Source: Vicia villosa (taxonomy: Eukaryota > Streptophyta > Magnoliopsida > Fabales > Fabaceae). From it: a stretch of 64,000 nucleotides of DNA. The DNA lies in the NCBI RefSeq assembly GCF_029867415.1, contig NC_081180.1, forward strand, positions 20,108,308 to 20,172,307, written 5' to 3'. Of the stretch, positions 36,210 to 48,370 are shown piece after piece (the first letter of the stretch is position 1; each line of letters starts with the position of its first letter). Made by a program: the position numbers and the translations under genes. A model generated the notes under the pieces. It had not been told where the DNA came from and searched no databases. It saw nothing but the letters and a program-made list of their open reading frames with translations.

Positions 36210-36830
36210 TTGTGCATGACGAATTCTTATGGGGAGCTGCATGGTTAAGAAGAGCTACACAGGATGAAAATTTCTATGCACACCTGTTTCATTTCAGTGA
36301 ATTAAATACAGTATGTGATATTTTTTAATCTATGTTGATTATTGATTATTAATGGTGAATAAATTGTTATAGGAAGTACTAGATGCAAATGTAGAATCTC
36401 TTGAATCTTACAAGACTTCAGCAGAGAGTTTCCTATGCACACTGATACCCGAAACTTCGAGTTTGCATATTGAGTACACTCCTGGTGGACTCATATACAG
36501 ACTAGGTGAAAGCAACTTACAACATGCAACTTCAATTGCTTTCCTTTAGTTTATGAGAATTACTTGTCCCGCACGTCGCAGACCATAAACTGTGGAAATG
36601 TTCAAGTTAGCGCGCAATCACTTCGTGAGCGTGCTAAGAGTCAAGTTGATTACATTTTAGGCAATAATCCGTTGGGTTTATCTTACATGGTTGGTTATGG
36701 TAGCAACTATCTCCAACGTATTCATCACCGCATATCGTCTTTACCTTTTGTTAATGACCATCCTCAAAAGATTGAATTTTATAACAGTTTAAGATCTCAT
36801 TGTTATGCAGCAGCGGTGATTATATAACAA
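36210..36830 (+). pseudogene. GH9 endo-1,4-beta-glucanase fragment
   Basis: Pieces in exon order: EFLWGAAWLRRATQDENFYA (about 36222), DANVESLESYKTSAESFLCT with [20 protein letters not shown] (36373-36550), and from 36564 [40 protein letters not shown] and [12 protein letters not shown]. These are conserved stretches of plant family 9 endoglucanases (the RIHHR region holds a catalytic-site His). Stops and frame changes separate them (e.g. near 36549), and both ends of the gene are missing. A repeated TTTAAGATCTCATTGTTAT (36787 and 36832) follows the fragment. Confidence 0.72.
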
Positions 36831-37766
36831 TTTAAGATCTCATTGTTATTTGTGATTGTCAATTGTGTAAGTGGATTTTAATTGTTAGAGAGCTATTATA
36901 TCAATGGTACTGAATGTAAAAGGTATGGGCCAATTGGGAAGCATTTTAAATTAACATTCATGGTTTTACAATTTGAGAATTACATGTTTTATTACTCTGT
37001 GAAAAATGTTGTTTTATTGAGATTTAGGAAAGTGGAATATAACCTCAAATTGTGGAATCAAAAGATTTTTACAAAAATTTAATCTAGTAAAAAAACATAA
37101 GTCACAGAATAAGAAAGCCTTTTTGTTATCACATTTCAAATAATTTAACTTAAATTCATAAACATACAAATTTGATGCATAGTTATGCTCATCTCAAGTT
37201 GCAATTGTTAGCATTTAAAATGACAAATAAAAACAGAAAAAGATAGAAGAATTTGGGCATTATGACAAATACTTGATGTTGTAGACAAATAGTAATTCTG
37301 ATGCATTTTACTTTCGGTGCCGAAACTATAAAACTACTTTCGGTAATATTCATGACATTGATAAAGGGTCAAAACCTTTATCAATAGAATGATTTATTGT
37401 TTTGTCATTTAAATCTATTGCATTATGAATTGTTTTAAGCATTTTCCTGTGCATTTGTCTAAGTTATCAATTTCATGTTATGTAGGTAAATTTTCCATAT
37501 CAATTCAATTTTGATAATCAAATGGTTTTCAAAATCCATACTATGCTGTAAGTACTACTAAAACTTATATTTAATTTTGAACGGTTATAAATCTTTTTTT
37601 TTTTTTTTTTTTGCATAATGTTAAATAAATGTTAAACTTATCATAAATGTTAAACTTTTTCTGAATGATATTTTGAACATATCAACTTGAAATGTTAAAA
37701 TTAAATGGAGTGTTGTGATTGGTTGAAGGTACACTACCCAATATTTTGTGATGGGTAGAGAAGTTA
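36831..37766. other. Intergenic, AT-rich, no gene seen
   Basis: Only short hairpins, e.g. GATAAAGGGTCAAAACCTTTATC at about 37360-37384. No coding or RNA feature I can support. Confidence 0.45.
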
Positions 37767-38517
37767 TCCCCTATATATAATAGGCTATTTTGTGACGCGT
37801 ATATGGTACTGATAAAAATATTGAATATTAACATGAAGATGAAGTTACTGATCAAAATATTAATATTAGCGAAAACATGAAGTTACTAATAAAAATATTC
37901 AATATTAACGGAAACATAAAGTTATTGATAAAAATATTGAATATTAACAGAAACATGAAATTACTGATCAAAATATTAATATTAACGGGAACATGAAATT
38001 ACTGATCAAAATATTGTATATTAACGGAAACATGAAGTTATTTGATCAAACTATTGAATATTAACGGGAACATGACGTTCGGAAAATTGACCATGACACT
38101 GTTGAACACCTCCCTCCATTGTCGTACTCACCAATAAACATAAAATTCACAACAAAACAAAATGAACCCATGTTTGGTCGTGTTCTTATTGGGACTTCAG
38201 TTATATGGATCTTTCAATAAATAGCTCATCATTTTATAAGTTATAATCCATACATTTTCTTTACACATATTATTTCTCAATAGATCCTCTACCTTTCTTA
38301 AATGCATCATTAGATGTATTACTCAATCTAAAACAATATAAAATTTATTTTCTTAATTATTTTTTATTTTTAATATTCAATTTTTTTAATATTATTATTT
38401 TTATAACTTTTCCAATTTTAAACCAAATTTAATCTTTTACAAATACCTTTTATTTTCCTCAATCCAAATGCGCGAAAACGACTGGTACCCGTGCGAATGC
38501 ACGAGTATCACACTAGT
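37767..38517 (+). mobile_element. Short Helitron-like element (H3)
   Basis: The 3' end is diagnostic: an 8-bp stem (38488-38495 with 38500-38507, loop GAAT, one mismatch), ten bases to CTAG at 38514-38517, then T. The proposed 5' end is TCCCCTATATATAATAGG at 37767, preceded by A, giving the A^T insertion rule. Inside is a minisatellite at 37810-38080. The 3' end resembles those of the two Helitrons in the right arm. The 5' end is the best candidate, not proven, because no empty site is available. Confidence 0.6.
37810..38080 (+). repeat. Minisatellite within H3, about seven units
   Basis: Imperfect units of 35-45 bp built on AACATGAAGTTACTGATCAA plus AATATTGAATATTAACGG. Confidence 0.85.
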
Positions 38518-38526
38518 TTTATACTG

Positions 38527-39020
38527 AGGTAAGCTTTGAGTTAAGGTTACCCAATATTTTGAGTTGGCAGATAAAAATTCTCCAGAAAAAGAGAAAAAAA
38601 GGGATTATTAACACCACAAATGTTCAAGATTTTATTATTAAAATCAAAACTATTAACATCTCCTAATAATAATAATTAATTAATACGTAATCAAACCATA
38701 CAAAGAATACGTAATCAAATTATACAAAAGTTAGTCACAATTTTATTATTATAATAAAAAATAAATCATTATCTATTCAAAACAAAAAATTCTTAGTTAT
38801 CTTTACAGTAAAATACATTGAAAACAACTAAAAAAATACATTATTTAATAAATAATTAAAGATGATAAAATTAAATGGTGTTAGTTGCAAGGAAAATTTA
38901 GTCAAAGCATTTTATACTGAGGTAAGGTTACCCCACTTTTGAGTTGACAGATAAAAATTCAGCACTTTTTGAGGTAAGGTTACCCCACTTTTTGAGTTGG
39001 CCAATAAAAATTCACCCCTT
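38527..39020. repeat. Repeated GAGGTAAGGTTACCC modules upstream of GolS
   Basis: Three units of about 50 bp (starting 38527, 38919 and 38971) read GAGGTAAGGTTACCC, then TTTTGAGTTGGCAGATAAAA ATTC. Inverted counterparts lie in the right arm at 52140-52256 and 58907-58970. They sit 300-800 bases before the GolS start. They could be a decayed MITE or a promoter repeat, and function is unknown. Confidence 0.6.
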
Positions 39021-39221
39021 TTTGAGATAACCACTTTTTATTATTAAAATCAAAACCATTAACATCTAATAAAATCGTGCAAAAGTTAGTCCCAACTTTA
39101 TAATTATAGTAATTTTAACTTTTGATTAATTTATAATCAATGCAAGGAAATCCTCCACCGTCTAATTCCAAAATCACCTTAGATTAAAATTAGATAATGT
39201 CAACAATACCCTCGAAATCTC

Positions 39222-39229
39222 TATATAAA
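39222..39229 (+). promoter_or_regulatory. Probable TATA box of the left GolS gene
   Basis: TATATAAA about 95 bases upstream of ATG 39322. The same motif is conserved in the mirror copy. Confidence 0.7.
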
Positions 39230-39321
39230 TAAGTACACCATTTCTCAAAACTTGAAAACATTCACAAACATTTTTTGTCTATAACTTTTTTTCCATCAAC
39301 CGAACATCTCTCAGTGAAACC

Positions 39322-40560
39322 ATGGCTCCTGCTGATATTGTAACTGCCGCAACCAACGTCACCGACGCTCAATCGAAGACCGCAAAACGTGCCTTTGTCA
39401 CATTCCTTGCCGGAAATGGTGACTACGTCAAAGGTGTTGTTGGTTTAGCCAAAGGTCTCCGTAAGGTGAAAGCCATGTATCCTTTTGTGGTTGCAGTGTT
39501 GCCTGATGTTCCGGCGGAACACCGGAATATTCTCATCTCACAAGGTTGCATTGTTAGAGAGATCAAGCCTATTTATCCACCCGAGAATCAAACACAGTTT
39601 GCTATGGCCTATTATGTGATCAACTACTCCAAGATAAGTCTTTGGACTGTAAGTATATATAATCTCTGATTAATTATTATTTTTTTAATTAATCTTAATT
39701 ATATTCTAATTACAAATTTATAATTTTACAGCTTGAGGAATATGAGAAGATGGTTTTTCTTGATAGTGATATGCAACTATTTGAAAATATTGACCATTTA
39801 TTTGAGTTGCCTAATAACTATTTCTATGCTGTGATGGATTGTTTTTGTGAGCCCTCATGGGTTCATACTAAGCAATATGAAATTGGTTACTGTCAACAAT
39901 GTCCTGACAAGGTTCAATGGCCTAGTCATTTAGGTCCCAAACCAAATCTTTACTTCAATACTGGTATGTTTGTTTATGAACCTAATATGAATACTTATCG
40001 TGATCTTCTTCAAAAACTTCAAGTCGCTAAACCAACTTCCTTTGCTGAACAGGTACTAGTAATGATATTTAATTAACTATTAAAAATTGTCACTTAATTG
40101 GATTATGAAGCCTCCTGCTGAATAAGTTTTTGTTTTATGTTTTTTCAGGATTTTATGAACATGTACTTCAAGGACAAGTATAAGCCAATTCCTAATGCTT
40201 ACAATCTTGTGTTGGCTATGTTGTGGCGTCATCCAGAGAATGTTGAGCTTGAGAAAGTTAAAGTGGTTCATTATTGTGCAGCTGTAAGTTTTAAATATTT
40301 AACGATTACAATTTCTATAATTTCAACTTATAATTAAATTTTTTGTTAATGGTTAATTACAGGGTTCAAAGCCTTGGAGGTACACTGGTGTGGAGAAGAA
40401 TATGCAGAGAGAAGATGTAAAGATGTTGGTGAAGAAGTGGTGGGAGGTGTATGAAGATGAGAGTTTGAATTACAAGGAAGCGATTAATGTGAATCGCTTA
40501 ACATCAGCAATTTTGGAAGCTGGTGGTATCAACGTTGTCCGTGCGCCAAACGCTGCATAA
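39322..40560 (+). CDS. GolS: Galactinol synthase, left copy, complete
   Basis: Four exons: 39322-39648, 39732-40052, 40149-40283 and 40363-40560, all GT-AG and all phase 0, encoding 326 residues. It is a glycosyltransferase family 8 enzyme that transfers galactose from UDP-galactose to myo-inositol, giving galactinol, the donor for raffinose and stachyose. Visible motifs: RAFVTFLAGNGDYVKGVVGL near the N terminus, the Mn-binding DSD at residues 120-122 in MVFLDSDMQLF, LYFNTGMFVYEP, and GSKPWRYTG. The C terminus APNAA is the usual GolS pentapeptide variant (APSAA-like). It should be cytosolic. No break was found. A second intact copy faces it at 50592-51827; I noted about six amino-acid differences. 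Confidence 0.95.
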
Positions 40561-40689
40561 TTTCTCTGCTTTTGCTTTATCAACCGGAAGATCTTCTGGG
40601 ACATTTTGCTAGAGGATCAAACCATAATTAAGTCTTAATTTTAAATAATTACAAGTACTTTAATAAAAATTAGGAGTCCTTGTTTTTTT

Positions 40690-40745
40690 TACTTTATTAA
40701 ATAATGCTCAACTAGTGCCTCAGGGACACTAGTTAACATTACCCT
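40690..40745. repeat. Small insertion with AGTGCCTCAGGGACACT palindrome, left arm only
   Basis: About 50 bp, absent from the mirror position in the right arm (near 50490). Its CTAGTGCCTCAGGGACACTAG core matches the ends of the MITE at 49666-50281, so it looks like a minimal or truncated relative. Confidence 0.55.
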
Positions 40746-41975
40746 TATTTTTAAGCTTTATAGTCTTTTTTTTAGTAATTTGGAGGAGAATTGGATCTTC
40801 TCCAATTTTTTTTTTCTCTGTTTAATTATGTACCATTAAATTAATCCAATGATTGACAATAAAGAGGAAAAACATCTTTTAAAGAAGAGAGAAATATATA
40901 CTAGTTTTAATTTTCTTTTATGCAATAATAAATACATTTAATAATGACAATGTTTCACATGTCTGTTTTTATTTTCTTTAATTTCATTATATTACTTGTC
41001 AGTAATCAACTCAAATTAATCGTGGCTAATTAAAGTATTGTTTTAAAATTAATTTATAAAAATCAAAATCATTTTCACGGTAGATAAAGATAAAAAGTTT
41101 CATAAAAAATTAAAATCTATTTTTAATACAATAAAAAAAACTATGGTCTCTCATAATCTCATTTCAATGTTATGTGATTAAAAATTAAATATTATTATTA
41201 ATTCTTTAGTTACAACATTTGGTATGTGTGTATTTTTATATACATACATATTATAACTTTTCTTGTTTTTAATTAGAAAATATATAATGATAAATTAACT
41301 AATTAGTTATGATTTATGATAAATAAAAATTTTCAATGTATAAGTTATATGTTTCAACGATTTCTGAATGACTATTTTTAATTAAAAGAGCTTTAAAATT
41401 TTAAAATTTTAAAAAATTGTAGTTGATATATTTTTAATTTTTTTAATTTTTATGTTGACAATATGAAGAAAAAAAAACAAATTAATTTGTCTTCTTTAGC
41501 CACAAATACGTTTTTTATGTATAATTTTTATAATATATTACAATTTTCTTATTTTTATTTAATAAATAGAAAAAAAATAAAATTAGCTAATTAAATTAGT
41601 AATAAATAGTTTTCTCATATATATAACTTGTACACCTTATTCCCTATTTTTAGGGAATCATTAAAAAAACGTTTATACAATGAAGTATAGTAAATTATAA
41701 TTGATGTATTATAATTGTTTTTTTTTTTATGTTTACAATATTATAAAATATTAAATTAAAATTTTTTTCTTACATAATTTTCCTATGATGTGATAATAAA
41801 TAGTTATTATTTTTATTTTTTATTTTTTTATTAAATATAAAAATTAATTTAATTGATTGATTAAATATGTATAGGTGCTCGCTTGCTTACGAGGATTTAG
41901 TTGAAGAGCTTTTCTTTCGTTTTGTCGTTTTCCTAGGTAGAGATAGCCTCATGCTTTGGTTATGTAACACATTGG

Positions 41976-42309
41976 GGCTTACGTTTGGTTTCATGTTATA
42001 TTTTAAGAGATATTGTATTACTCTCTTTATGATTTTGAATATGTTGGATTTTGTGATGTGGCCTTAGTGTCTAATGCTTGTATGCATGGATTATTACATG
42101 TTGACATATTGTTATTTGGTATCATATTTATTATTCCGCTGTGATGTGCATATAAAACATGATATTCAAATGTGTGTTATGAACATGACTAGAGGCTTTA
42201 TGATGTTTGTTTGTTGTTGTATTTTATAATACATGTGACACCCTCTTGATATGCATGCTTTCACTTTGATTATGCAATATATTTGTCGTGGGGTTTAGAG
42301 GGTGTTACA
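41976..42309 (+). repeat. Ty3/gypsy-like LTR end fragment
   Basis: Ends GGGGTTTAGAGGGTGTTACA at 42309, the same style of 3' LTR terminus as the solo LTR ending at 32267. No LTR start is present. It is part of the loop between the two GolS arms. Confidence 0.45.
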
Positions 42310-42688
42310 GTTTTTCTGAGTCAACGTCTGGGCAGAAGAAGTATGAAGCTGAGAGAGAAGTACTTGCTTTGAATGTAAAGAACCTTGTCATTTCAGGAAC
42401 GGGTGTTCCAAAGTCAATAAATAAATACCAAAGAGGAAGAACTTCAAAGATAAGAATAAAGATCTCATGGAAACATGGGATGACTCTAACTCCTTAGAAG
42501 ATGAATCTAAAGAAGAGAAAGAAAAAATGGAAAAGGAGGAAGCAAGCAACTCTGAGTCAGAACTAGATTCAGGCTCAAATTAGAACTAGGGAAGTTTTGA
42601 GTTTAGAGTGAGATAAACAAGAATATACCTCATTTGAGTTTGATTCTAGTTCTGACTCAGAGTTGCTTGCTTCCTCCTTTTCCATTTT
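42310..42688 (+). repeat. Sirevirus gag fragment followed by an inverted copy of itself
   Basis: 42440-42580 in one frame reads KNKDLMETWDDSNS-like and Glu-rich sequence resembling the acidic part after the Sirevirus zinc knuckle (compare LMATWDESEDD in the complete element). The stretch 42515-42575 (GGAAAAGGAGGAAGCAAGCA, ACTCTGAGTCAGAACTAGA) returns inverted at about 42630-42688, making a foldback of about 170 bp. Confidence 0.55.
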
Positions 42689-43774
42689 TGAGGGAAAGAT
42701 AATCAACACATAGTTATTTTATCCTAGTTCACCTTCTCAATAAGGCTACCTCCAGTCCACCCTCAACAAGGTGATTTGCCTCTCTCAACCGAGGTCTTAA
42801 TCCACTATAATCAGAACTGATTACATTTGCACAACCACTGCCGTGACTCACAATACAATGCACGAGCCAAACTGCTGGTGACTAACAATCCTGCACAAGC
42901 CAACCGCTTGTGACTAACCAATTTTCTAAGACTCAACTAGCCTTAGACTTCTTGAGACTTCTGACCCACTGGTCTCTCAAGGACTAAGTTACCACGTAAC
43001 TTCTGTTGATAGTGTATAATTTTGCTTCTAGAAAGTTGTAATCACCACTGTGATATTTCACTAAGATTAAGTTCAGAACAATAAACTCATAATATAAATA
43101 AGAGAATTTTGCTTCTGATATTTTTTCTTCACACTTGATGATTTATCAGAGTTGCAGCGTTCTTGTGTAACCTTTCTTGTTTCTTTCTATTTTGCTCGTT
43201 ATTTTTTTTCTTCAAACGATCATGAGAATTTATAGCTTCAAAATTTTTGACCATTATCTCCAAAGCATGCTTTCAACATTAAATGGTTTGCGTGTTTGTC
43301 TTTGCTTTTGCTTTCTCCAAGAATTTGCATGTGGATAGCTTCTTCAATCAACCTTGGAATTTGCGCTTTTGGAGTGTTGCCGCCATTTTGCTAATGATTA
43401 TGTATTCAATGGTTTAATTTAAATCAATCTGTGTAATTTTCTGATCAGCTTTTATTCTTGAACTTTTGTTGTGAGTATGTCTTTAGTGTGCAGTATCAGA
43501 AGTTGTTTTTCAGCTATGTTAACTTAAATCATTTCTTCTAATCTTCTGATCAGCCTTGTTCTTCAACTTCTGTTGTAGATGTATTTGCATTGTGCGATAT
43601 CAGACGTTTCTCTAGCTTTTCGTTCTGATTCTTCAAGTTCTGATTGCTGGTACTGGTACATGTTCTGAAATGTAGAACCATATGATTAGAGTACCATGTT
43701 TGCTTTATACAAAATTTTTTTGCTTGTTATCATCAAAACACTAACATATAATTAGAACTAACTATGTTCTAACA
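42689..43774 (-). repeat. Sirevirus-like 3' LTR, degenerate
   Basis: The minus strand starts TGTTAGAACATAG at 43774. The next bases outward on the plus strand are ATCTCCCCCTTTTTGATGA, i.e. a polypurine tract, so this is a 3' LTR in minus orientation. Internal blocks (TTTTATCCTAGTTCACCTTC, CAGTCCACCCTCAACAAGG) align with the complete Sirevirus LTR at 14353 but with many changes and a deletion near its end. Confidence 0.65.
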
Positions 43775-44289
43775 ATCTCCCCCTTTTTGATGATGACAAA
43801 ACATTAACGTTTTAAAGCAATATTTTGTATAAGAAAATTGATCTCCTCCTGAGATGTATAATCTCCCCCTGAAATAAATATTTAGAGAGAAATATGATGG
43901 ATGACTTCCCTGAATAATTTTCTTCTTGACTTGATCTTTCAGAAGATGGATGTGGCTGTGTATACGCGCATCTTCACAGAAGTTCTAAAAATATTCCTGC
44001 ATTCTTTTTATCAACAGAATCTTCTGGAGCACAAGTTAAAGAGATTTTATCTTTAATTTGTAGACCTTAACTTGTTCTTTTCAAGTTACTCAAAATTTTT
44101 TAGGAGATGTGTATATAATTTTCTTTTACATATATGATTCTCCCCCTTTTTGTCATAATCGAAAAGAAATAAGGCTAAATGAAAATGTATGAGTTAAGTC
44201 AGGTATGACCATTAGATTTTCATGTTATCCCAGACAATAAGAAAATAATAAAGAGAAAGTGAAAAAATGACAGAATACAGACTCGAGAT
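43775..44289 (-). other. Sirevirus-like 3' untranslated region
   Basis: Holds the polypurine tract next to the LTR and further CTCCCCCT blocks at about 43861 and 44143, as in the complete element at 15.6-16.7 kb. Confidence 0.55.
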
Positions 44290-44859
44290 TCAAAGACGCC
44301 TAGAAGATGGGTTCATAATATCCTCCATGAAAGAAGAAACGATCACAGCGCTCTGCATGCAGTGCTTCCCTCTTTTATTTGGAAGTTTTGACGTACGGAG
44401 AGTGTTCACGATTTCTGCAGATTCAAAACATGCTGACAGAACTCTTCCATAGGGAATGAAGAATTCTTGTCCACATTTGAAGGCTATTAGAGACTCTCTA
44501 ATGTATCCAAAGATAATCATAGTAATATTTATTGGACTACCCGATTCTAGGCGATTGATCAAGAACCTGTCTCTGGCACACAGGAGTTTATGGAACTTTT
44601 CTCTGGGAATGAGATTTGAAAGAATCATCCTGAACCAGACTTGTTTGGATGAGGAGAGGTAGTAAGGGTTGTTTTTTATACGACGAACGAGTCTGCTCAA
44701 ATCGTTTGGAATGACAAAAGCATTGACGTAGTTGAAGACTGAGAGACATGCAGCATCATGCTTGACTGGACAACCAATAACTTCAGCAATGGATGCTTCA
44801 CACAGAAGACAAGTCACATTCTGAGATTTAAGATCAGAAAGATCAATCTTATAATGTGT
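44290..44859 (-). pseudogene. Sirevirus pol-ORF3 deletion fusion fragment
   Basis: Minus strand. The first residues (HYKIDLSDLKSQNVTCLLCE) match the GAG-pre-integrase part of pol (compare IYKTDLQDLMSQKVTCLM in the complete element). The sequence then jumps to an ORF3-type region: VIGCPVKHDAACLSVFNYVN, NPYYLSSSKQVWFRMILSN, FFIPYGRVLSACFESAEIV. The last motif resembles the plant-transposon-protein domain also seen at 59460. So integrase, RT and RNase H are all missing here. The fragment abuts the inner end of the right inverted arm. Confidence 0.6.
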
Positions 44860-45814
44860 TCCAATGTATTACATAACCAAAGCATGAGGCTATCTCAACC
44901 TAGGAAAACGAAAGAAAAGCTCTTCAACTAATTCCTAGTAAGCAAGCGAGCACCTATACATATTTAATCAATCAATTAAATTAATTTTTATATTTAATAA
45001 AAAAAACTATTTATTATCACATCATAGGAAAATTATGTAAGCAAAAAAAATTTAATTTAATATTTTATAATATTGTAAACATAAAAAAAACAATTATAAT
45101 ACATCGATTATAATTTACTATACTTCATTGTATAAACGTTTATTTAATGATTCCCTAAAAATAGGGAATAAGGTGTACAATTTATATATGAGAAAATTAT
45201 TTATTACTAATTTAATTAGTTAATTTTATTTTTTTTCTATTTATTAAATAAAAATAAGAATAATTTTAATATATTATAAAAATTATACATAGAAAACGTA
45301 TTTGTGGCTAAAGAAGACAAATTAATGTGTTTTTTTTCTTCATATTGTCAACATAAAAATGAAAAAAATAAAAAATATATCAACTACAATTTTTTCAAAT
45401 TTTAAAATTTTAAAGCTCTTTTAATTAAAAATGAGTCATTCCGAAATCGTTGAAAGATATAACTTATACATTGAAAATTTTTATTTATCATAAATCATAA
45501 CTAATTAGTTAATTAATCATTATATATTTTCTAATTAAAAACAAGAAAAGTTATAATATGTATGTATATAAAAATACACACATAGCAAATGTTGTAACTA
45601 AATAATTAATTATAATTTTTAATTTTTAATCACATAACATTGAAATGAGATTATGAGAGACCATAGTTTTTTTAAAAAAAATAGATTTTAGTTTTTTATG
45701 AAACTTTTAACTTTATCTAACGTGAAAATGATTTTGATTTTTATAAACTAGTTTGTTGGCCCGTGCGATGCACGGGTATTTTAGGATTGAAAGCTATAAT
45801 ATTTATTAAAATTT

Positions 45815-45818
45815 AATA

Positions 45819-45856
<38 letters not shown>

Positions 45857-45881
45857 TAAGTAGGTTATAATAATAATAATA

Positions 45882-45918
<37 letters not shown>

Positions 45919-45962
45919 TAAGTAGGTTATAATAATAATAATAATAATTATTATTATTATTA
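45815..45962. repeat. (TTA)n and (AAT)n microsatellite block in H1
   Basis: Two tandem copies of (TTA)n followed by AGTAGGTTATAATAATAATA, showing a local duplication. Confidence 0.85.
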
Positions 45963-47407
45963 ATGTTAATTTATAACAATTATTTTACTATATCATGATA
46001 TTTTCTATTACAATTATTTTATCATTTTATTTTTTATTTTAATTTTTTATTTCAATAGTTTTGTTTCAATGGCTTGTTATTATCACTACAATATTTATTA
46101 TCAAATTAAAATTTTAACTTAAAAATCAATGCATTCTCATTTGTTTTCAGTATCTCTTAAAATGACGTGATTATTATTTAAATAAATAATTTAAATAAAA
46201 GAAAATATATTATTAATGGTGTACATAATTTTGTAAACTTTGAGGTATTGAGATGTTATTGTCATTAAAAATATTTAGTATCGGATGACAAATATGAAAA
46301 ATTTAATAAGAATATTTAATTTATATATTTATATATAAAAATACATAAAAAATGGGTGACTAGACACATATTTTTAAACAAAACTTTTATAAATTGACCT
46401 ATAAATCTAAAACATGCCTATTTTGTTCTCCTACGCAAAACAAAAAAAAAACCAACAATTATGATGACACATATCAAATGAAAAATATAGAATATATAAA
46501 AATAATAAAAATTTATATTTTGGGTGTGGGTAATGATATACCTATTAGAGAAAATGAACAGAAATAAAAAAGGATGGTAGAAATATATATGAATTAAGAG
46601 GGAGAAAAATATCATATCACAAAAATAAACAAAAATAACAATACATTATATCTGCAATAGAAAGATGGGTAATATAATTTTAAACTATTTAAAGGAAGAA
46701 ATAGTTTGAAAAAAAAAACTTAAATTATAATGCAAATAAATTCCTTTCGCTTAGTTATGTTCTCAATGATCTGTGAGATTATTATATTTTTATGATTTGC
46801 TATTTTGATCTCAATGATTTGTGAGATCATTGAGAAAAAGATATGACTCTAATCATTTGAGTTAAGATCTTACTCGTTCGATATTGTGCAAAATTTAAAG
46901 GAATATGAATTTTTGAAATAGATTGTCAAAGTAAATCGATTTTGATCGGTTGATATTCTAAAATCGATTTTAATAATTCGAGGGGTTAAAAAATTTAATT
47001 GAAATTAAATATTTGTTTCAATAAAACCAAATTAAATTCTTTGTATAAATGCTTTTTTAACCTATTTTAATTTATTGATATTTTAAAACTGATTTTAATT
47101 GATTGATATTTTAAAACTGACTTTAATAATTTGAGCGGTTAAAAAATTTAGTCGAACTTAATTATTTATTTCAATGACGTATAATATAAATCTTGATTTT
47201 ATTCTTTGCATCAAATTTAAATTTATTTATTTCAATAAATTTGTATAATTTAAACTTGTATAAATTATTATTATATATTATTATTAATAGAGATCATTCA
47301 ATATTATGTTTTTTTTATTATTAGTATTTTATAATAGTAATTATTATTATTATTATGTATTAATATAGTGTTAATTTAATATTTAATAAAATAAAGATGG
47401 CAGAAAT

Positions 47408-47438
<31 letters not shown>

Positions 47439-47643
47439 ATTCTATAGTGTTAATTCGAATCAATTAATTGGAATAATAAAAGATAAATTTGACGATTTTG
47501 AGAAGTTACGACAATTGAAACAATAATCTAATTTACTGTATTGAAAATAAAGGACAATGAATTGCAACAACATGCTTGCAAGTAAATCACAATCATAATT
47601 AATATATAAATATTACTTATATTAAAAATTAATATAATTTATC

Positions 47644-47700
<57 letters not shown>
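47408..47700. repeat. Microsatellites in H1
   Basis: (TA)n at about 47415-47437 and (ATA)n at about 47644-47702. No genes between them. Confidence 0.85.
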
Positions 47701-47703
<3 letters not shown>

Positions 47704-48370
47704 TTACCTATGAAATTCAAATAATGCAGAACAAAATGACATATTTAAATATTGTTAAAATCATTTGTAACATAATTGAAGACCTTCAATATATTATGGT
47801 TAGAGACAGATACTTATATGATATTTCACATGATTCTCAAGTAATAAGAATGTAAAAGTAACAACAAAATAATTCTTCTTTCTTCTTTACGCCCGCAAGA
47901 AATAGTAGAGAAAACTACATCACAAAATCCTATAAGAAAATTATTACAAAATTGTATAGTTAAAATATTTAGATAATTGATATAATAGAGTAAATTAAAT
48001 CACAAGTCTGCCATATAAATTGAAGAATAGTTAACACATAGTCAAAAATAAGAAAAGGAAATAAAAATATCGATACAAAATTAAAAAAATTAGGTACCCT
48101 ATCTTTGTTTGGGTAGAAGAGGATGAAGATATACAACAACAACAAATAGTTGAAATATATATAATTACTACAATAGAATAAGTTGAGGTACTTGTCATAT
48201 AAATCAATTAATAGCTAAAACATATGAAAAGAAAGGAAAATATCAATACAAAATAGAAAATGAAGTACTGTCTCAATCTTATTTGAAGAGAATGATGAAG
48301 ACCTACAACAAAATATATAGTACAAAATATATAGTACAAATATGTAAAACTCTTTTACAAATTATGTATT

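Larger units (their letters stand above)
38518..41975 (+). repeat. Left arm of the GolS inverted duplication
   Basis: Matches, in reverse complement, the right arm pieces 58611-58975, 49510-52262 and 44860-45747. It contains one galactinol synthase gene with its promoter and 3' flank. Similarity is high over the gene and still clear in the AT-rich flanks. The inner limit is ATGTAACACATTGG (41962-41975), opposite CCAATGTATTACAT at 44860. The outer limit is near the H3 end. Confidence 0.85.
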
